DNA of 25,359 nt from Nitrospinota bacterium (GTDB taxonomy: Bacteria > UBA8248), in NCBI GenBank assembly GCA_011523725.1, contig WTGD01000011.1, positions 1 to 25,359 of the forward strand, written 5' to 3'. This document shows, piece after piece, positions 14,704-22,440 of this stretch; positions within the stretch are counted from its first letter, which is position 1, and each line of letters starts with the position of its first letter. Both the position numbers and the translations under genes were made by a program. The notes under the pieces were generated by a model. The model made no database searches, was not told the DNA's origin, and was given only the letters and a program-made list of their open reading frames with translations.

Positions 14704-16032
14704 ATGAACGCTCACGACCTCAAAAGCTGGCTTGCCCGTCTCGATGAGAAAGGAGCACTCAAGCGTGTTTCGCGCAGCGTATCGCTCCGCCATGAACTCG
14801 CCGCTCTTTCCCAAAAAGCGGACGGCCAGACCGCCCTCCTTTTCGAGCGTACTGACGGCGCGCCGATGCCCGTCGCCGCCAACGTCGCCTGCAGGAGAGA
14901 TTGGTACGCCGACGCCCTGGGAGTTGCGCCCGGGGAGTTGCTCCGCGAGGTGCAGCGCAGGCAGGAAATCAAGATAAAGCCGAACGCAGTCGCCGATGCG
15001 CCGTTTTTACGCAACGTCATCACGAAAGATATCGACGTTCAGAAAATTCTCCCCCTGCCCACCTACCATGAACTGGACGGCGGCCCCTACGTTTCCGCCG
15101 GCGTCTTCATCGCGCAGGACCCCGATTCCGGCACGGGCAACGTATCGATTCACAGGATGCACGCCTTAGAGCCCGACCTGTTCGGCCTGCTCGTTTTGCC
15201 GCGCCACCTGAAGGGCATGATCAGGCGCGCCGGGGAGTGCGGAGAGCCCCTCAAGGCGGCCGTCTGCGTGGGTCTCGACCCCCTGCTCCTGATGGCGAGC
15301 CAACTCGTGCTGGCGCCCGGAGAGGATGAACTGGAAGCGGCGGGCGGCTTGCGGGGCCGTGCCGTGGACGTCGCTCCCGCTCCCTGGTCGGGGATTCCCG
15401 TGCCCGCGGGGGCGGAAATCGTGATCGAGGGGGAAATCCCGCCGGATGAGCGCAGGCGCGAGGGACCATTCGGCGAGTTTCCGCGCTACTACAGCCCGGC
15501 GGCGGAGCGCGAAGTGTTCCGGGTGAAATCCATCGCCATGCGCGAGGAGCCCGTTTTCTATTCCATCGTGGCGGCGGGCTACGACCACCTGCTGATGGGC
15601 GCGGTGCCAAGGGAGGCGGGACTCTTGAGAGACCTCCAGAAGGCGGTTCCTTCCGTCACGGACGTCGTGCTTCCCCTCTCAGGCTCGGGCCGCTTTCACT
15701 GCGCCGTCCAGATACGGAAGACCAACGAGGGGGAAGCGAAAAGCGCGCTCATGGCGGCGCTCGCCGCGCATTACGACGTCAAGCACGCCATTTGCGTGGA
15801 CCATGACATCGACATCCACAATCCGGCGCAGGTCGACTGGGCGCTGGCCACGCGATTCCAGGCGGATAAGGATCTGTTCGTCGTTCCGGGCGCGTGGGGC
15901 AGCCGTCTCGACCCTTCCGCCGAGGATGGCGTTACGGCGAAGATGGGCCTGGACGCCACGGCTCCGCTCGGAGAACTGGAGGGCCACTTCCGATCCCTTA
16001 GGATTCCGGGCGCAGAGGACGCTGAATTCTAG
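14704..16032 (+). CDS. UbiD-family decarboxylase (first copy)
   Basis: Prenyl-FMN-dependent (de)carboxylase of 442 residues. The expected catalytic residues can be placed: R151 in SIHRM, and E253 with E258 in EGPFGEF, matching the Arg-Glu-Glu/Asp triad of UbiD/Fdc enzymes. The N-terminal domain (LKSWLARLDEKGALKRV) and the C-terminal block (DHDIDIHNPAQVDWALATRFQADKD) also fit. Family role: reversible decarboxylation of aromatic or alpha,beta-unsaturated acids in the cytoplasm. The prenyl-FMN synthase UbiX is not in the window and must be elsewhere. It follows lysR on the same strand and converges on the flavin-enzyme gene at 16066. No strong Shine-Dalgarno is seen before the ATG. Confidence 0.92.
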   Translation: MNAHDLKSWLARLDEKGALKRVSRSVSLRHELAALSQKADGQTALLFERTDGAPMPVAANVACRRDWYADALGVAPGELLREVQRRQEIKIKPNAVADAPFLRNVITKDIDVQKILPLPTYHELDGGPYVSAGVFIAQDPDSGTGNVSIHRMHALEPDLFGLLVLPRHLKGMIRRAGECGEPLKAAVCVGLDPLLLMASQLVLAPGEDELEAAGGLRGRAVDVAPAPWSGIPVPAGAEIVIEGEIPPDERRREGPFGEFPRYYSPAAEREVFRVKSIAMREEPVFYSIVAAGYDHLLMGAVPREAGLLRDLQKAVPSVTDVVLPLSGSGRFHCAVQIRKTNEGEAKSALMAALAAHYDVKHAICVDHDIDIHNPAQVDWALATRFQADKDLFVVPGAWGSRLDPSAEDGVTAKMGLDATAPLGELEGHFRSLRIPGAEDAEF

Positions 16033-16065
16033 GCGGCTCTACGAAATTCCTTCAAAGGACCCAAC

Positions 16066-17028
16066 TTACTCTAATTTCAGGTGCGGCAGCACTTCCTCCG
16101 TGAAGCGCTCCAACTGGCCCATCTGATCCCGGTGGGTGAAGCGCAAGGAGATGTGCGCGGCCCCCGCCTCGATGAAGGCGTTGATGCGCTCTATGAGGTC
16201 TTCGGCGGGGCCGTAGGTGCCCCACTTCTCGATGGAGTCGCCCCAGAACGGGGTGTAGTAGTAATCGAGCAGGAACGCCTCGCCGTTTTTCATGGCGGAT
16301 TCCTTGTCGTCGTCGATGCAGGTGGTCATGTACCACGCGGGCGTGCCCGGGTCGCGCCCGTTCTCCTCCGCGAGGCGGACGATCTTCCCCCATGTGTCGC
16401 GGAATTCTTCTGGCGTCACGCGGTTGGGAAACCACCCGTCCCCAAACCTGGCCACCCGCTGCCATGCGGTGTCCACAGTGGCTGAGGCGATCCACATGGG
16501 CACGGTCTTCTGGATGGGCCTGTGCGCGAGCGTCACGTTCTCGACCTGGTAATACCTGCCTTCAAAAGTCACGTTCTCCTCCGTCCAGAGCCTCCGCATG
16601 AGCGTCATGTGCTCCTGCATGTAGAACATGCGCTTTCTGAAGGGAACGCCCAGGGTCTCGAACTCATGGACGCACTCCTGGGGCTTCGGCGGGCCGATGC
16701 CGACGCCGAGAATCACGCGCCCGCCCGAGATGACGTCGAGCGTCGCCACCTGGTAGGCGAGGAATACGGGGTCCCTGAGACAAGGCAGAAAGACGGCGGT
16801 GCCGAGCTTCACGCGCTCGGTTCTCACGGCCACGGCGGAGAGCACGCTGAGCGCCTCGAGTCTTGGCTTGGCGAGCACCGAATCGCCCACGAACACCGAA
16901 TCATAACCAAGCTCTTCCGCGCGCACGGCCAGGTCGATGATGGGGCCGACCTCCGGGACGCCCTCGTTCCAGAGCAGCACGCCGCGCGTGGGGAGAAGAA
17001 CGCCGAGTTTTACTTTTCTATCCGCCAT
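16066..17028 (-). CDS. LLM-class flavin-dependent oxidoreductase (second copy)
   Basis: Luciferase-like TIM-barrel protein of 320 residues. Recognisable parts are LGVLLPTRG near the N-terminus, DSVFVGDSVLAKPR (about 43-56), RVKLGTAVFLPCLRDPVFLAYQ and GGRVILGVGIGPP. The LLPTRG and GDSVLAKPR blocks are shared with the copy at 23626..24594, so these two are closer to each other than to the copy at 9454..10410. The gene is the last of its minus-strand run and starts eight bases after the UbiD-family gene. It probably uses F420 or FMN; the substrate is not predictable. Only 33 bases separate it from the convergent UbiD gene, with no obvious strong terminator. Confidence 0.9.
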   Translation of the reverse strand: MADRKVKLGVLLPTRGVLLWNEGVPEVGPIIDLAVRAEELGYDSVFVGDSVLAKPRLEALSVLSAVAVRTERVKLGTAVFLPCLRDPVFLAYQVATLDVISGGRVILGVGIGPPKPQECVHEFETLGVPFRKRMFYMQEHMTLMRRLWTEENVTFEGRYYQVENVTLAHRPIQKTVPMWIASATVDTAWQRVARFGDGWFPNRVTPEEFRDTWGKIVRLAEENGRDPGTPAWYMTTCIDDDKESAMKNGEAFLLDYYYTPFWGDSIEKWGTYGPAEDLIERINAFIEAGAAHISLRFTHRDQMGQLERFTEEVLPHLKLE

Positions 17029-17036
17029 TTTGAGGC

Positions 17037-18419
17037 CTACAGACGAATGCCCGCGCTATCGAGAATGCCGCGCACGCGCTCGCGCTGCGCGTCGGTGATG
17101 TAGAGCCGCTCCGCGAAGTCACGGCCCGCTGGTTTGGTGGCGTCGATGCCGACTTTCGTCAAGGTGTGATCCACGGGGTCCGAGGTCGGGTCCAGGATGG
17201 CGCCCATCGCCCCGTGGATGAAGTTGATGTCCTTATCCGCGCGCGTCCTCGTGATGACCGCCCAGGCGACGTCGGAGAGGTTGAAGATGTCCACGTCCTC
17301 ATCCACCACGACCACGCACTTGCAGTAGAACTCGGTCCCCAGCGCAGCCATGATGGCCTGCTGCGGCTGGCCCTCGGCCGTCTTGTTCATCTGGACGATG
17401 GCGAGCAGCGCGCCCGCCGTGTTCGAGGGCACGTGCACGGCGGTGACGCCCGGCAGGTTGCGCCTGAGCGTGTTGAGTATCTCCGCCTCGCGGCTCACGC
17501 ATGAGATGAGTATGTGGTCCGCCGACATGCCCGAGGCCACGCTGTGGAGCATGGCGTCTGCGCGCATCTGCACGCGCTTCACAACGAATACGTTCTGCGT
17601 GCTGCGGTAGGACGCATAACCGGTGAACTCGCTGAAGGGGCCCTCCTCCTCGCGGACATCGTTCAGAATCTCCCCTTCCAGCACTATTTCCGCCCCCTCG
17701 GGCGCTTCGAGGTCCGCCGTGCCGCACCTCGCGACGCGGTACGGCTCGCCGAACAGGGCGCCGATGATTTCGTATTTCCGCACCCCCGGCGGGTAGTGAT
17801 ACGCCATCGAGCCCATGTAGTGCACCGGATGGATGCCGATGACGACCGCCGCGGGCAGGGGCTCGCCCGCATCTTCGGCCTTTTTGTGGAAATGGTACAT
17901 GCGCCGTCTTGAATGCAGGGAGACACCCAGCCTGTTCTTTCCCTTGAGCTGCAAGCGGTGGAAACCCGTCGTGTCCACGCCCGTCTCGGGGTCTCGCGCC
18001 ACGATCTGGCCCGCCGTGATGTAGGGGGCCGCATCCACGGGAAAGTGGAAGGGGATGGGCAGCTTGTTCAGGTCCACATCGTCTTCTTCGATGACGACTT
18101 CTCGCCAGGGAGCGTCCTCGACCACCTCCACGGGCAGGTAATTCTGGCAGCGGTCCTTGTACGCGGTCGGAAGATCACCCGGCTCCACTTCCAGACACGC
18201 CGCAAGGAGCTTCCGGTTGCCCGCGATGTTGGTGACGACCGAACCCTCGAATCCCTCCACGCGCTCGAAGATGATGACGGGGTATCTGCCCGCGCGCTCG
18301 AACTCGAACACCGTGGGCGTGATGTCCCCCCTGCCGACGGGTTCCTTGATGCGCACGAGTTCTTCGGGGTGGTTCCGCTCCACCATCTCCAGGAAGCCGC
18401 GCAGGCTTTGGTCTACCAT
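17037..18419 (-). CDS. UbiD-family decarboxylase (second copy)
   Basis: Prenyl-FMN-type decarboxylase of 460 residues. R155 in TGFHRLQ and E259 with E264 in EGPFSEFTGY give the expected catalytic Arg-Glu-Glu set, and PYITAGQIVARDPETG is a conserved family block. The C-terminal part has DEDVDIFNLSDVAWAVITRTRADKD. It is clearly a different subgroup from the copy at 14704..16032, since the conserved blocks match but most other residues differ. It lies nine bases after the cyclase gene and eight bases before the flavin-enzyme gene, so these three are one transcription unit. It would act on an aromatic or unsaturated carboxylate; the actual substrate is unknown. Confidence 0.93.
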   Translation of the reverse strand: MVDQSLRGFLEMVERNHPEELVRIKEPVGRGDITPTVFEFERAGRYPVIIFERVEGFEGSVVTNIAGNRKLLAACLEVEPGDLPTAYKDRCQNYLPVEVVEDAPWREVVIEEDDVDLNKLPIPFHFPVDAAPYITAGQIVARDPETGVDTTGFHRLQLKGKNRLGVSLHSRRRMYHFHKKAEDAGEPLPAAVVIGIHPVHYMGSMAYHYPPGVRKYEIIGALFGEPYRVARCGTADLEAPEGAEIVLEGEILNDVREEEGPFSEFTGYASYRSTQNVFVVKRVQMRADAMLHSVASGMSADHILISCVSREAEILNTLRRNLPGVTAVHVPSNTAGALLAIVQMNKTAEGQPQQAIMAALGTEFYCKCVVVVDEDVDIFNLSDVAWAVITRTRADKDINFIHGAMGAILDPTSDPVDHTLTKVGIDATKPAGRDFAERLYITDAQRERVRGILDSAGIRL

Positions 18420-18428
18420 TTTCGCGCC

Positions 18429-19220
18429 TTATTTGGCCCAGGAGCCGCGATCCGTATAGGGATTCTCGAGGGGCGGCAGCGGGGGAGCGCCGTCGCGGGG
18501 CGGCTCCTCGTCCCAGAATTCAATCGCTATGACGCGCGCGGGCGCGCCCTCGGTGTCCTTGAGCTTCACCGCGCCCGTCACGAGCAGGACGCGCTCTTTC
18601 TGGATGGCGCCCATGTTCGTGCACCACTCGATAAGGCATATCCCGCGCTCCAGGAACTTGATGTGATTGGGACTCCAGTTCACGGCGGGCCACTTGCGCT
18701 CCTCGGGGGGATAGAGCGGCGAGTCGCACGTCATGAAATCCTGGACGAGCGCCTTGATCCCCTTGTCGATGAGCCAATCGGCCGCGTCGGTCGAGAGATA
18801 GACCATGTGCTCCCAGAAATCGCGCGAGCCCCACATGCGGTCGGTCCATTCCGTGCTGACGATGGCGATGTCGCCGGGGCGCACCTCCACACCCGTCGCT
18901 TCCAGGTCCTCGGCCGTCACGGTCTCGGAATTGCCCTTGCCGGGCACCTTGATCACGCAGGCGTCGCCGCACACGTGATCGAGCGGCAACTCGTCGTTCT
19001 TCAGCCCGTCGTGGAAGAAGTGGTAGGGCGCATCGTAGTGCGTGTAGCTCTGCGTGGTCGTGGTGAAGCCGAAGTTGCAGATGTGGTCCACGTCCAGCGT
19101 CGCGATGGGGGTGATGGTCGTGCCCGGAGCCGGCTTGTCGTAAATCTCATCGCGCGGAAACTGAACGTAGGTGTCCTCCGGGTCGACGGTGAGCGTGAGA
19201 TCGACGAAGCGGTACGGCAT
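18429..19220 (-). CDS. Cyclase-family (kynurenine formamidase-like) hydrolase with a variant metal motif
   Basis: Protein of 263 residues that opens with YRFVDLTLTVDP, like the cyclase/KynB family. The family metal motif HxGTHxDxPxH is present as QSYTHYDAPYH (57-67): H61, D63, P65 and H67 are kept, but the first His is Gln57 and the Gly is Tyr59. Family members are metal-dependent hydrolases or cyclases such as arylformamidase. The change may alter metal binding or substrate. The ATG at 19220 has GGGGGA five bases upstream. It leads the group cyclase, UbiD, flavin enzyme, and follows a 160-base gap after the TRAP binding protein. Confidence 0.85.
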   Translation of the reverse strand: MPYRFVDLTLTVDPEDTYVQFPRDEIYDKPAPGTTITPIATLDVDHICNFGFTTTTQSYTHYDAPYHFFHDGLKNDELPLDHVCGDACVIKVPGKGNSETVTAEDLEATGVEVRPGDIAIVSTEWTDRMWGSRDFWEHMVYLSTDAADWLIDKGIKALVQDFMTCDSPLYPPEERKWPAVNWSPNHIKFLERGICLIEWCTNMGAIQKERVLLVTGAVKLKDTEGAPARVIAIEFWDEEPPRDGAPPLPPLENPYTDRGSWAK

Positions 19221-19262
19221 GGCATTCCCCCTGTTGGAGCAAACGGATTTTATAATAGAAGG

Positions 19263-19296
19263 CTCCCGCCGCCCATCTGGAGACGGACGGCGGGAG
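19263..19296 (-). terminator. Hairpin, possible terminator, downstream part of the TRAP to cyclase gap
   Basis: CTCCCGCCG (19263..19271) and CGGCGGGAG (19288..19296) are a perfect nine-base inverted repeat with a 16-base loop. On the minus strand the stem is followed by an A/T-rich stretch (CTTCTATTATAAAAT) that is only partly T-rich, so termination may be weak. The gap also acts as the leader of the cyclase gene, so attenuation or RNA processing is an alternative. Confidence 0.45.
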
Positions 19297-19346
19297 TCGA
19301 ACCTCGATTCATGAACCGATAGCGGTTCTCGTTCCTGCTTCTTCAG

Positions 19347-19368
19347 GCGGCGGAGCAGCTCCCGCCGC
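19347..19368 (-). terminator. GC-rich hairpin just after the TAXI binding-protein gene
   Basis: GCGGCGGAGC (19347..19356) pairs with AGCTCCCGCCGC (19357..19368) with a one-base bulge, starting 13 bases after the stop codon of the binding-protein gene. No T-run follows it, so it is more likely a transcript-stabilising hairpin or weak terminator than a classic intrinsic terminator. Confidence 0.4.
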
Positions 19369-19380
19369 TTGAGCCATCAA

Positions 19381-20355
19381 CTAGTTCCAGCCCTTCTCCT
19401 TGCAGTAGCGGGCCGCGCCGTCGTGGAACGGAATGCCCATCTGCGCTTCCTTACAACCCGTCTTCGCCGGGTCGAAGTTCCTGAGACCCTTATGCCCCGC
19501 CCGCAGGTCCTTCACGTTGTCGAGCAGCGCCTTGACGATATTGTACGCATCCTTGTTGCTGAGCGCCGTGGAGGCGAGGACCGCAGTGGTGAAGCCGAAC
19601 GTGTTCTTGGGCTTGTCCTGTCCCGGGAAGGTTTTGGCCGGCATGGTGGCTTTCAGGAAGCCGATGCCCAGGAGCTTGTTGCGGAACTCATCGGCTACGC
19701 CCAGGAACTTCAGCTTCTTCTGGACCGCAATCGAGGTGAGCGCCGGGTGGCCCGCGTTCACGGTGTGGCTCAGCATGTCGGCCTGGCCGTCCTTCATTCG
19801 GCTCTTGATGGCGCCGAAGCCGGTGTGCGTCACCGAACCGCCCATCTTCTTGATGCCCTCATAGGTGATGCCGTGCGCTCCGAGCATGGCGCGCGTGGCC
19901 CACTGGCCCAGTCCGCCGCGCGGAACCGTCACGTAGTTCACGGGCACTTTCTTCAAGTCGAGAATGCCGTTCACCTTGGGGTTCGTGGTGACGATGCCCA
20001 GGAAGTACTGGTCCAGGCCGCCTACCAGCCCGCGCAGGTTCTTGTAGGGCTTCTTGTAGGCCACCTTGCCCTGATACGCCCAGGCCGCCGCCACGCTGAA
20101 GGTGAGCCCCATGCTGAACTTGCCGGTGCCGACGAGCTTGGGATTGCCCACGCCGCCGCCTTTGGAGAGGGCGTCGATCTGAACGCCCACTTTCGCGTTG
20201 TTCACGATGTTCGCCATGGTGGCCGAGTACACATGCCAGCCGCTGCCTTTTTTCCAGCTTCCCATCGTGAGGCGGGCCGCCTCGGCCTGAACGGCCACGA
20301 ATGCGCCGATGGCCACCGCAAGAACGAAAACCATTTTCCAGGATGTGCGCTTCAT
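19381..20355 (-). CDS. TAXI-family TRAP transporter solute-binding protein
   Basis: Periplasmic binding protein of 324 residues from the ATG at 20355. A signal peptide is clear (MKRTSWK, hydrophobic MVFVLAVAIGAFVAV, probable cleavage after AEA). The mature protein starts RLTMGSWKKGSGWHVYSATMANIVN, the TAXI-family entry block, and GLGQWATRAMLGAHGI follows mid-protein. AGAGGAG lies eight bases before this ATG; a longer reading from 20550 adds an Arg-rich stretch and overlaps the permease gene. It follows the fused permease by 59 bases. TAXI systems are reported to carry glutamate-like or other carboxylate ligands; the ligand here is unknown. It delivers substrate to the permease in an ion-driven system. 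Confidence 0.92.
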   Translation of the reverse strand: MKRTSWKMVFVLAVAIGAFVAVQAEAARLTMGSWKKGSGWHVYSATMANIVNNAKVGVQIDALSKGGGVGNPKLVGTGKFSMGLTFSVAAAWAYQGKVAYKKPYKNLRGLVGGLDQYFLGIVTTNPKVNGILDLKKVPVNYVTVPRGGLGQWATRAMLGAHGITYEGIKKMGGSVTHTGFGAIKSRMKDGQADMLSHTVNAGHPALTSIAVQKKLKFLGVADEFRNKLLGIGFLKATMPAKTFPGQDKPKNTFGFTTAVLASTALSNKDAYNIVKALLDNVKDLRAGHKGLRNFDPAKTGCKEAQMGIPFHDGAARYCKEKGWN

Positions 20356-20414
20356 GTCGAAAACTCCTCTGTTGGAAATGCCACGAATATACTTCGGTCT
20401 ATCATGCTTTTTCA

Positions 20415-22286
20415 TTAAGAAACCGGCCCCGCCGACTCCACGGCGAGGGCGCTTTTTTTGGCGCGCACCATATGGCGCCAGAAAACAACAACCAGCAACA
20501 CGGAGCCGAGGACGTCCGTCGACTTCTCGGGAACGATCAGCCCCAAGCAACAGATAAAGAAAACCGCCCGCTCCCAGCCCGCCAGGGGGAGTGATATGTG
20601 CCCGGTAATCGCCGCCGCCAGGGCCGCCACGCCGATGATGCAGGTGATCGACACCCAGAGCGTCTCGCCGAGCGGGCCGATGAAAAGCATGGATGGATTA
20701 TATACGAACACGAAGGGAATGAGAAATCCCGCCAAAGAGAGCTGGAACGCCTTCCAGCCCGTGGCGGTCAGGTCCGAATCCGCCACGCCCGAGGCGACGT
20801 AGGCCGAGAGCGCCACCGGCGGCGTCAACATCGAGAGAATGGCGAAATAATAGATGAACATGTGCGCCGCCAGAACGGGGAGGCCGAGCTTGAACAGCGC
20901 AGGCCCCAGGAGGGTTCCCGCCATGATGTAGGCGGCGGCGGTGGGCATCCCCATGCCCATGATGACGCAGCCGATGAGCGTGAGGCCCAACGCAGGCAGT
21001 ATCATCCCGCCCGAGATGTTGACGATGAGGCCCGAGAACTTGAGGCCGATGCCCGTATCGTCCACCACGCCGACTACGACGCCCGCGATGGCGCAGGGAA
21101 CCGCGACGGGGACCGTCATGCGGCCGGCCTTCTCGAGCGCTTCGATGATTTTCTCGAGCCCCATGCGGGTCCCCCTGCGCACCCAACTGAGCACCACCAC
21201 GCCGAGGGCCGCGGAAGTCGCCGACCACATGAGCGTGAAACCAGCGACCATGTAGCCCAGGAGCAGGATGATCGGGAAGAGCAGGAGGCCGCGCTCCAGA
21301 AGAATGCTCCTGAGTTCGGGCATCTCGTCTTTGCTCAGGCCCTTCAGGTTCAGCTTTTTCGCCTCCAGGTCGACCATGGAGAAGAGCGAGACGTAGTAGA
21401 TGATGGCCGGAATCGCCGCCGCGCCCGCTACCCTTAAGTACGGGGTTCCCGTCATGTCCGCCAGGATGAAGGCCCCCGCCCCCATGATGGGCGGCATGAG
21501 CTGCCCGCCCGTGGAAGCCACCGCCTCCACCGCGCCCGCGTAATGGGGGGCGAAGCCCAGGCGCTTCATCAGCGGGATGGTGAAGATGCCGGTTCCCACG
21601 ACGTTCGCCGTAGCACTCCCGCTGATGGTCCCCATGAGGCTGCTGCTCACGATCGCCGCCTTGGCCGGACCGCCCCGGAACGAACCGGTGAGCCGGATAG
21701 CCAAATCGATGAACATGCGCCCGCCGCCCGAGACCTCGAGCGCCGCCGAGAAGAGCACGAAATAGAACACCACCTCCGCGCTCACGCCCAGCGGGACGCC
21801 CAGCAGGCCCTCGACGCCCAGGATCTGGAACTCGATGAACTCGGTCAACAGGATGAAGCGGTGCCCCAGGGCGCCCGGAATCAGGTGGCCCAGAAAATTG
21901 TAGACCAGCGCCACGACGGCGACCGAAGTGACGCCCCAGCCGAGATAACGGCGCGACGCCTCGACGGTCAGGAGAATGTAGGCAAGTCCTAAGTAGATAT
22001 AGCGCGTGGGTACCTCGTCCACGTCGCGGATGCGCTCGTTCAGGAAGTTCCACTCCCACAGGTAGAGCACCGCGATGCTCATAGCGATGACGGTCAGGAC
22101 GTAATCGACGGGGCCGACGCGGCCTTCCTTGCGGAACGGCTTCGTCAGGAAGACGATGCCGAGTGCGAAGCTCAGGTGGAGCGGCCTGGACGTGAAGACG
22201 TGCAGCATCCCGAAGAAGGCCCAGTAAAGCTGGATGACCGACCAGACGATGGCCAGAAGGGCGACCGGGCTCAGGAAGCGCTTCAT
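20415..22286 (-). CDS. TRAP transporter fused permease (small plus large membrane subunits, TAXI type)
   Basis: Integral membrane protein of 623 residues with many hydrophobic segments. Roughly the first 150 residues correspond to the small DctQ-like part and the remainder to the large DctM-like part, as in the fused permeases that partner TAXI binding proteins. Conserved DctM-like blocks are SSSLMGTISGSATANVVGTG (214-233), STGGQLMPPIMGAGAFILAD (258-277), GMGMPTAAAY and LTPPVALSAYVASGVA. The ATG at 22286 is preceded by a GAGGACGG stretch. The protein moves a carboxylate across the inner membrane using an ion gradient. Its gene heads the transporter pair and is separated from the M24 gene by 154 bases. 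Confidence 0.94.
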   Translation of the reverse strand: MKRFLSPVALLAIVWSVIQLYWAFFGMLHVFTSRPLHLSFALGIVFLTKPFRKEGRVGPVDYVLTVIAMSIAVLYLWEWNFLNERIRDVDEVPTRYIYLGLAYILLTVEASRRYLGWGVTSVAVVALVYNFLGHLIPGALGHRFILLTEFIEFQILGVEGLLGVPLGVSAEVVFYFVLFSAALEVSGGGRMFIDLAIRLTGSFRGGPAKAAIVSSSLMGTISGSATANVVGTGIFTIPLMKRLGFAPHYAGAVEAVASTGGQLMPPIMGAGAFILADMTGTPYLRVAGAAAIPAIIYYVSLFSMVDLEAKKLNLKGLSKDEMPELRSILLERGLLLFPIILLLGYMVAGFTLMWSATSAALGVVVLSWVRRGTRMGLEKIIEALEKAGRMTVPVAVPCAIAGVVVGVVDDTGIGLKFSGLIVNISGGMILPALGLTLIGCVIMGMGMPTAAAYIMAGTLLGPALFKLGLPVLAAHMFIYYFAILSMLTPPVALSAYVASGVADSDLTATGWKAFQLSLAGFLIPFVFVYNPSMLFIGPLGETLWVSITCIIGVAALAAAITGHISLPLAGWERAVFFICCLGLIVPEKSTDVLGSVLLVVVFWRHMVRAKKSALAVESAGPVS

Positions 22287-22331
22287 GGAAATTCCGTCCT
22301 CTTGATGAAGCGTTTTTCGCGAACAAACGCC

Positions 22332-22351
22332 AGACGCATCAGGAAGCGTCT
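22332..22351 (-). terminator. Hairpin between the M24 gene and the TRAP permease gene
   Basis: AGACGC (22332..22337) and GCGTCT (22346..22351) form a perfect six-base stem with an eight-base loop. On the minus strand it lies about 90 bases after the M24 stop codon and is followed by GGCGTTTGTTCGCG, not a clean T-run. It may be a weak terminator or a leader structure for the TRAP operon. The rest of the 154-base gap is relatively A/T-rich and could hold a promoter, but I could not pick a clear one. Confidence 0.3.
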
Positions 22352-22440
22352 CACAAGAAAATTACGAGCGCATTACGAACGCACGATTATCGATTTTCAC
22401 TCATCAGACGATTTTACCCGCCGGCCCTGGAGTACCTGAC

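Noticed and set aside
16033..16065. TCCTT/AAGGA mini-hairpin between the convergent UbiD and flavin-enzyme genes as a terminator
   Set aside because: A five-base stem with a two-base loop and no T-run is too weak to claim.
19290..19312. Second tRNA-like T-loop string (GGTTCGACTCC on the minus strand)
   Set aside because: The surrounding bases do not form a cloverleaf; the string is explained by the nearby hairpin repeat.
20698..22326. Long minus-strand open frame overlapping the TRAP permease in another frame
   Set aside because: Its product is rich in Arg, His, Gly and Pro and has no membrane segments, while the overlapping frame gives a textbook permease.
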